From the NCBI GenBank assembly GCA_033961575.1, contig CM066737.1:45112771-45176770 (forward strand): a stretch of 64,000 nucleotides of DNA, given 5' to 3'. The notes under the pieces are model-generated. The model did no database searches, was not told where the DNA came from, and saw only the letters and a list, made by a program, of their open reading frames with translations. Of the stretch, positions 58,701 through 64,000 are shown in pieces; within the stretch, counting starts at the first letter, position 1; each line of letters opens with the position of its first letter. A program made the position numbers and the translations under genes. Source of the DNA: Aselliscus stoliczkanus (taxonomy: Eukaryota; Chordata; Mammalia; Chiroptera; Hipposideridae).

Positions 58701-58950
58701 AGATTATTTTTGTCAAAAACATACAATGGAGAAAAGACAGCCTCTTCAATAAATGGTGCTGGGAGAATTGGAAAGCCACATGCAAAAGAATGAAATTAGA
58801 CTGCTGTCTGTCACCATGTACTAAAATTAACTCAAAATGGATCAAAGACCTAAACATATGATCTGAAACAATAAACTGTATAGAAGAAAACATAGGTACT
58901 AAACTTTCGGACCTTGGGTGCAATAACTTATTTTTAAAATTAAAGGATAG
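55755..58950. mobile_element. 5'-inverted (twin-primed) L1
   Basis: Bases 55755 to about 56880 are antisense L1 3' end and ORF2 C-terminus ('ggtttcaggtatacaattct', 'cacatatcagtgaaatcatg'). Bases from about 56885 to 58950 are sense ORF2, with the RT box [10 protein letters not shown] at about 58050-58085. The right end 'ggtactaaactttcggacct' and the left block's end 'cccttgcctttgaagtcaaa' (reverse strand) are neighbours in normal L1, so the two blocks are one element with an inverted 5' part. Stops are present, and a SINE interrupts it at 57323-57752. Confidence 0.75.
57323..57752 (+). mobile_element. Long tRNA-derived SINE inside L1 RT
   Basis: Sense; 'gggccggtcaagtggcacat' to 'aattccccaataaaatcttt'. 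Flanks 'aaaaatgatatt' and 'aaagatatgatttt' form an imperfect duplication. Confidence 0.85.
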
Positions 58951-59250
58951 TTGACTGTGATAAGTTCTTATTGGTCCTTCAGTTTCACAGCTTTCGCAGA
59001 GATCCCTGACTTAAATGTCTTCATGGCCTCCCCATTATTAATAACATAAAGTTGGGACATCTTAGAAACTTCATGGGCTGTGCTTACCTACTTCTCTAAG
59101 GTTTATTACTTGCCACAATTCACTCTCCTCACTAGCCAAGTTACTCTGTTTTCTGCATAGGTTGAGGTTTTTCATTCCTTTGTGCTTTCTTCTTTCTAAA
59201 TGCCCATTATCCATTTTATTCTTGGCAAATTCCTAGTATTTATTCAGAAC
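58951..59250 (+). other. Intron, nothing recognised
   Basis: No repeat or coding signal seen. Confidence 0.4.
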
Positions 59251-59510
59251 TTAGAGATAGCATAGTGGTTAAGAACCTGGGCTTCTAGAATCCAATTTGG
59301 GTTCTAGTCCTTACTTGGAATATCTAGTAATTGTGTGACTTTGGGAAATTACCTAACCTTACTGAGCTTAATTTTTTTTTAATCTTCAAAGGGCTCTAAT
59401 AGTACCATTCTTTACAGAATTTTTGCATCTATTGAATGATTTAACTTAAAGTGCTTAGAACAGCACTTGCCACAGAGTATGCACTTAATAAATATTAGCT
59501 TATTATTCAC
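59250..59510 (+). repeat. MIR SINE, sense, near complete
   Basis: 'gatagcatagtggttaagaa', 'cctgggcttctagaatcc', 'ttgtgtgactttgggaaatt', 'aaagtgcttagaacagcact' and 'cacttaataaatattag' are in MIR order. Confidence 0.85.
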
Positions 59511-59534
59511 ACAAATATAATTGTTTTGTTTTGC

Positions 59535-59962
59535 ATTTGTTTGTTGTACCAATCATCTTTTATTGAGTGTTAATTCTCAAATATGATATGAAAGGATTTA
59601 GCAAAAATCAGAGGTACTGGGCAAAGAAGGTCATGCAGGCTGTGCCCTCCACACTGCGTCCTCTTCGGTGGTACTTGCGTAGCTGTCACTGTTGAGTTCC
59701 TTGTAAGAAAGACAGTAGTTAAAAAGTCTATAAGCTGCTAGCACTATACAAACCCCTTTCTTCACGTTGACATACTTGTAATACTATCAATAGTAGCCTC
59801 TTAGAAGCTCTCCAACAGTACCTTGAGGGGTAGAACCCTACATCAGTTTCTGGTTTAGCAAGTCCCCTATTTTGACATCCATGAGTTTCTTCTCCTTCAC
59901 TGGTATGACTAATGCCATCTTAGAGTCCTGCTGTCTGCTTTCCAAATGTAAATCTTGTTGAA
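59535..59962 (-). pseudogene. ATP5MF: ATP5MF (ATP synthase subunit f) processed pseudogene
   Basis: On the minus strand from an ATG at 59918 the frame starts MALVIPVKEKKLMDVK, like the start of the mitochondrial ATP synthase membrane subunit f. Further on are 'RGYY', 'YYKYVNVKKG' and, in another frame, LRKYH-like codons near 59668-59682, the normal C-terminus. The coding part has no introns, an early TAG at 59838-59840, further stops in the GYYRYYNKY region, and a small deletion. An AATAAA signal (TTTATT on + at 59559-59564) is followed by T-rich remains of a poly(A) tail. It is a dead retrocopy. The parent functions as a proton-channel part of complex V in the inner mitochondrial membrane. 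Confidence 0.8.
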
Positions 59963-60072
59963 GAAGAATAGGTGCTGTAAGCGTGCATTTGCCTAGGGAT
60001 AGCAAATAGGTTTATTCACACATGTCAATTCCATTCAGTGGCTGCCTAGAACATTGGATTGAAAATATACTG

Positions 60073-60184
60073 GGCCAGCCGAGTGGCGCGGTGGTTAAGC
60101 GCTGGCTTGGGAAGCTAGTGGCCCCGGTTTGGTCCCACATATGAGGGCCAGTGACACTGCCCTCAAAAAAAAAAGAGAAAGAAA
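60073..60184 (+). mobile_element. Short tRNA-derived SINE
   Basis: Sense, near consensus. Flanks GAAAATATACTG (60061-60072) and GAAAGTATACTG (60185-60196). Confidence 0.9.
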
Positions 60185-60199
60185 GAAAGTATACTGAGG

Positions 60200-60650
60200 C
60201 CATTTCTGGGATTAGCTGGGAAGAGCACCCTGGTAGATTAGGGATAGTTGTCTTAAATCTCAGGAGAGACAGTGGAGGAACTTAGGTTTTGTATTTGTAA
60301 TCCCTGATATTGCTCAGCTCCTAATTTGTGGTTGAGCAATCAGATAGGTTATCTGTTTTTTCAAGAGTTATGGAAGGTAAAACTGCAAATGTAAAAGGGA
60401 GCTGTTAAATAGCACCTTCAATGCCAGGCAAAGTTATTTGGACATACTAGAAGTTAGTGGGTTTTTCAACAGGAGAGTCAGGAGTTGCAAGTAGTGTTTT
60501 GAGAAGGCTAATTGGCCACTGGTTTGCAGGATTATTTGTGGTGAGCAGGAATCAGAAGTAAGAACTCTAGTGGTTGGTTGTCATACTGTATTTCCTTGAA
60601 TCTAAGAAGACTAGCATTTTTTTCACATAGTAGCCTTTTTGATATTGACC
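60200..60650 (+). other. Intron, no clear repeat
   Basis: Nothing recognised. Confidence 0.4.
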
Positions 60651-60654
60651 ATAT

Positions 60655-60850
60655 TACCTCTGCATCTCAGTACAAAATGAAGACAATAGTATTCGTATTT
60701 ACCTCAGGGTTGTTATGAAGATTAAATGGGTTAATATACGTAACACACTTCAATCAGTGCCTGACCTGTAAGACATTTCAATCAGTGCCTGGTATATAGT
60801 AAGCTCTAGCATAAGTGTTAGCTGTTACCACTATTACTATTAATGTATAG
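60655..60850 (+). repeat. MIR SINE, 3' half, with a short internal duplication
   Basis: 'tacctcagggttgttatgaa', 'gattaaatgggttaatatac' and 'cctggtatatagtaagctct' are MIR. The word 'acacttcaatcagtgcctg' recurs as 'catttcaatcagtgcctg' about 30 bp later. Confidence 0.75.
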
Positions 60851-61240
60851 TCAATATATATATTTAATGTACTTTTTTTAACCTGAAACCAGTAGGTTTC
60901 TTAATAATAGACATTTGTGAATGGTGAGATTGCAGACTAGGTGTGAGAGAATGGGAGCTTAGGATAGGTTTAGAGTTGTGCAAATTCAGAGGAAATAAAT
61001 CCGAGATAACACAAACAATAGACTTGATGATGTATTGGATATAATGGATTAAGAAATAGGAGGATTTCAGGCAACCCTTGGATTTCAGAACTGAGTAGAA
61101 AATTGACGGATTTAGGGAGGAAATGTTAATAGATACATGTAAAGTCCTTAAAACAATACCTTGCATATAGAAAGTATTGTATGTGTTAGCTATTAGTAAG
61201 TAGTGGACTATTTAAACGGTTATGTATTTAAACAGTGTCA
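60851..61240 (+). other. Intron, no clear repeat
   Basis: Nothing recognised; ends before a SINE. Confidence 0.4.
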
Positions 61241-61241
61241 G

Positions 61242-61408
61242 CGGCCAGCCGAGTGGCTTAGTTGATTAAGAGCTCTCTCAAGAGTGAGAGCTGAGCTCTG
61301 AGCAGCAGCAGTTCAATGCCCAGCCCGAGCAGAGCTGCCACTGAGCTACCAACAGGTGGCAGGATGGTTCAGCTAAAAATAAAAATAAAATAAAATAAAA
61401 TAAAATAA
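61242..61408 (+). mobile_element. tRNA-derived SINE, intermediate form
   Basis: Sense: 'cggccagccgagtggcttag', linker 'gagctaccaacaggtggcag', then an (AAAAT)n tail. Ends about 120 bp before exon H. Confidence 0.85.
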
Positions 61409-61528
61409 ACTTAGTGTCAGATAATTTAATAAAAATATCAAAATATGAATAAATCTCACATGTAATTTACTAGTAGAGAATTCATATGTTCAAGGAAAAA
61501 TAAAGTATATGTTTTAAATATTTTTCAG

Positions 61529-61573
61529 TATAAATCATCAAGGAAGAATTCAAGTGGCCATGAAAACGATGAG
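61529..61573 (+). CDS. Exon H of the unrecognised gene
   Basis: This 45-bp exon has acceptor 'aatatttttcag' and donor 'gtgagaaaag'. It reads 15 codons in phase 0, YKSSRKNSSGHENDE, a basic then acidic and Ser-rich piece. It is a micro-exon-sized cassette whose skipping would keep the frame, lying 11 kb after exon G. Support comes from both splice sites and the open frame; its short length makes it less certain than the others. Confidence 0.7.
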
Positions 61574-62006
61574 GTGAGAAAAGAGGATAATATTAGCAAT
61601 TACTTAAAGTATTTACTTTTCATATGAAGTTGGCTCATCATATAATTATTAATCATGTAATTTCCATATGTCCTTTATTTAGAGCAGACTTTCTAATAAT
61701 TCAGTTTTAGAATTTTGTTAACACTCTTCTTGAAACTGTAATTCATGAATTCAAAATTTTTACATTTTCCCATCTTTTTTCTTCCTAAATCAACCTGGTG
61801 ATCAATTGAGATTTGTTTGTAATTTATTAATCTCTTTCCACAAATTCTGTGTACCACATTTAAAATTAGATTTCTACAGTTTGTGCATTACTATAAATTT
61901 TTTTACTTCACCATTTTAAGCTATGCAGCATCCCAGTATTTTTCAAATGATACAAAGTCTCATCATCATAAATACTTAAGCTTTCTGTATTTTTGTTTGG
62001 AGGGAT
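61574..62006 (+). other. Intron after exon H, nothing recognised
   Basis: AT-rich sequence without repeat or coding signal. Confidence 0.4.
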
Positions 62007-62018
62007 TGGTAGTTATTT

Positions 62019-62522
62019 TTTTTTTAATTGGGGAATTGGGGGAGAGAAACAGTGTTGGGGAATTGGGGAAGGGACCAGCTAAGTTGTCGTTCTTCAATCT
62101 TAGTTGTGGAGGGCGCCAGTCACCATCTGGCTGCCCCTCGGCAGCTCGTGGCTTCTAAGCTCAAGGTGTTGTGTTCAATCTTAGTTGCGAGTGGGCATAG
62201 CCACTATCCCATGCAGGAGTCGAACCTGGCAGCCTTGTTGTTAAGAGCATATGCTCAATCCACTGAGCCATCCACGTGGAAGCTCAGCTCAAGGTGCCGA
62301 GTTCAGTCTTAGTGGCGGGCAGGCATAGCCCACCATCTAACAGGCAGTCTTGTTGTTGGAACATGTGCTCTCACCAGCTGAGCCATCCTCCTGCCTGCTC
62401 AGCGGCAGCTCAGCTCAGACACAGCATCACTGACCCGTGTGGGAATCGAACCAGCAGCTCTGTTCCTCAGAGCTTGCACTCTTAAGCTAACTCTTAACCC
62501 ACTGAGTCACTCAGCCAGCCCA
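62019..62522 (-). mobile_element. Composite SINE with three tRNA-like heads
   Basis: Antisense. Heads at about 62490-62522 ('actgagtcactcagccagcc'), 62375-62400 ('agctgagccatcctcctgcc') and 62255-62280 ('actgagccatccacgtgga'). Flanks TGGTAGTTATTT at 62007-62018 and 62523-62534 are identical, showing transposition as a unit. Confidence 0.9.
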
Positions 62523-62589
62523 TGGTAGTTATTTAATATTGGATCTTGGCAAGGCTTCTGAAAACTCCTTTAATTTTGGGAAACAGAAT

Positions 62590-63425
62590 CACACAGAAAT
62601 CATTTGCTGAATCCTGAGCTTGAGGTTCAGCTTGGCTGTTCTCCCTGTCCCTTTACATTTTATATCCATTTTGGCCCTGCCTACCTCAATATCTAATCAG
62701 TTACCAAGACCTACTTTTTTTTTGATACTGAAATATTTTGAATATATCCCCCATCTGTGTTTCTGCTATTTCTGCCCTGGCACAGGCCCTTATCATTTAT
62801 GGCCTGCACAACTACAGTAGCATTTTTGCTCTTCTCTCCCTTTCCCTAGTCCACTCTTCCTGCAGCCACAATGATTATTTCAAAGAACACAAATATGATC
62901 AGGCCATTCCCTTGCTTAGAAACCTTCAACGTCTCCTTATCACCTACAAGGTAAATTCTAAGTCTTTCTTGGTCAGGCCCTTTTGGTAAACCTGCCTCAA
63001 CTCCAGCTTTGCCCTCCTTTCATTGAACACTCAGCAATATAGAACTGGTGAAAGATTTCCTGTACTCATCCTTTCATTTATTGCTCCTGTGCCTTTATTC
63101 TTTTCTCTCATCTTGGACTGTTCTCTTCTTTTTTGTGGTACACACCTACTCAGTGTTTTACTTTCTCAGGAAACTTGCCTTTCTCTAGCACCCCCACCAT
63201 TTCCCCAAGTGCCCTTTATCTGTGTCTTATAATATGCCATTCAAAACTCTGCCGTTTTACTGAGAAGGTTGTATTACCTGTATAAATGAATGTATTTTTT
63301 CCTCTAGTCTGAGAGATCCTTGACTGGATAATATTTTATTAAATTTCAATATTCCCAATGTCTAGCACAGTATGTGACATATAGTTGGTAGTTGGTAATA
63401 ATTTGTTGAATGGTGTGAATAAATG
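62590..63425 (+). repeat. L2 LINE, 3' region
   Basis: 'ccatctgtgtttctgctatt', 'cattcccttgcttagaaacc', 'tctccttatcacctacaagg' and the end 'tctagcacagtatgtgacat' plus 'ttgttgaatggtgtgaataa' are L2 in order. The open frames here are not coding. Confidence 0.75.
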
Positions 63426-63740
63426 TCCTATGTGGTATACATAATCAAGATTAAATATTAAGATTTTTGTGTTTGGTTGTTAGTAGTCATTCAAAAAACA
63501 TGAGCCACTTAATATTGTTTTATGCATTAAATTTTGTGTAATTATTTCTGAGCCTATGTTAGATACACATAGTTATCCAGGTAAGCATTCTTATTTGGAG
63601 TAATGGAAGTTTTACATACCTCCAGGTACCTGCCTCAGGTTGTAACATGTTGTCATTTCCCATCAGAAATTAACCTGAGCATATGGATCTTTTCTAGGAA
63701 CCAAAAAAAGTTTTTCTTTTGTGATATTTACAGGAAATAA
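63426..63740 (+). other. Intron, nothing recognised
   Basis: No repeat or coding signal. Confidence 0.4.
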
Positions 63741-63744
63741 ACTT

Positions 63745-63945
63745 ATAGAAAAATACTTAGTGTGAGCAGATAGTACTTCTAAAACTTTTACATACTTATG
63801 AGTCACCTGGAGATTTTATTGAAATACAGATTCCTATTCAGTAAGTCTTGGGTGAGGTCTGAGATTCTGCATTTCTAACAATCTCCCAGAGGATGCTGAT
63901 GTTGCCGCTTCACAGACCACACTTTGAGTGACAAGGTGGTAGATG
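63745..63945 (+). repeat. MER5A-like hAT DNA transposon
   Basis: 'gagtcacctggagattttat', 'attcagtaagtcttgggtga', 'ctgcatttctaacaatctcc', 'gatgctgatgttgcc' and 'cacactttgagtgac' follow the MER5A order used by Charlie-type non-autonomous elements. Confidence 0.8.
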
Positions 63946-64000
63946 TTATTTTCTAGATTCTTCCTTTAGCAGTTGATCAAAACAATTTTCAGTTTTCATT

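Overview
The window is mammalian nuclear DNA. It shows spliced exons with GT-AG introns, L1 LINEs, the old mammalian repeats MIR, L2 and MER5A, processed pseudogenes, and a very high load of young tRNA-derived SINEs. The SINE heads (GGCCGGCCGAGTGGCGCGGTGGTTAAG-type) and one Ves-like SINE point to a bat, most likely a rhinolophoid (horseshoe or leaf-nosed) bat. That is an inference from repeat type, not a database match.

One gene runs through the window on the + strand. Eight internal exons (1917-2004, 6260-6371, 6558-6655, 6751-6809, 8894-8995, 50030-50078, 50157-50273, 61529-61573) have good splice sites. Their phases join into one open frame of 223 complete codons. The product is acidic, Ser-rich and probably disordered. 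It carries a beta-TrCP-type DSGIGS motif in exon A and a charged helical part in exons E and G. I could not name the gene. First and last exons lie outside the window. Some introns are tiny (78, 95 and 186 bp) and one is 41 kb.

Almost everything else is repeat. 1-9.9 kb: MIR/L2 relics, an L1 inserted exactly at the splice donor of exon A, and two SINEs. 11.9-15.3 kb: an L1 lacking its reverse transcriptase. 16.9-34.2 kb: a stack of insertions in which a near full-length antisense L1 (about 20.4-32.3 kb) sits in an older L1 and itself holds SINEs, a second L1, and a 2.5-kb CDKN2AIPNL retrocopy. 34.2-36 kb: an L1 RT fragment with two SINEs. 37-40.4 kb: MIR, L2, SINEs, a (CA)n tract and a Tigger-like DNA transposon. 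40.4-45 kb: an old L1/HAL1 carrying SINEs, a miniature L1 and a full-length but dead mariner. 45-50 kb: a SINE hotspot including a four-element nest. 50-55 kb: exons, SINEs and plain intron. 55.7-58.95 kb: a 5'-inverted L1. 59.5-60 kb: an ATP5MF processed pseudogene. 60-64 kb: SINEs, one exon, L2 and MER5A.

The most unusual items are the L1 that duplicated a splice donor, a reverse-transcriptase-less L1 lineage seen twice with the same deletion junction, and SINEs built from three or four tandem tRNA-like heads. No CRISPR array, operon, functional tRNA or rRNA gene was seen.
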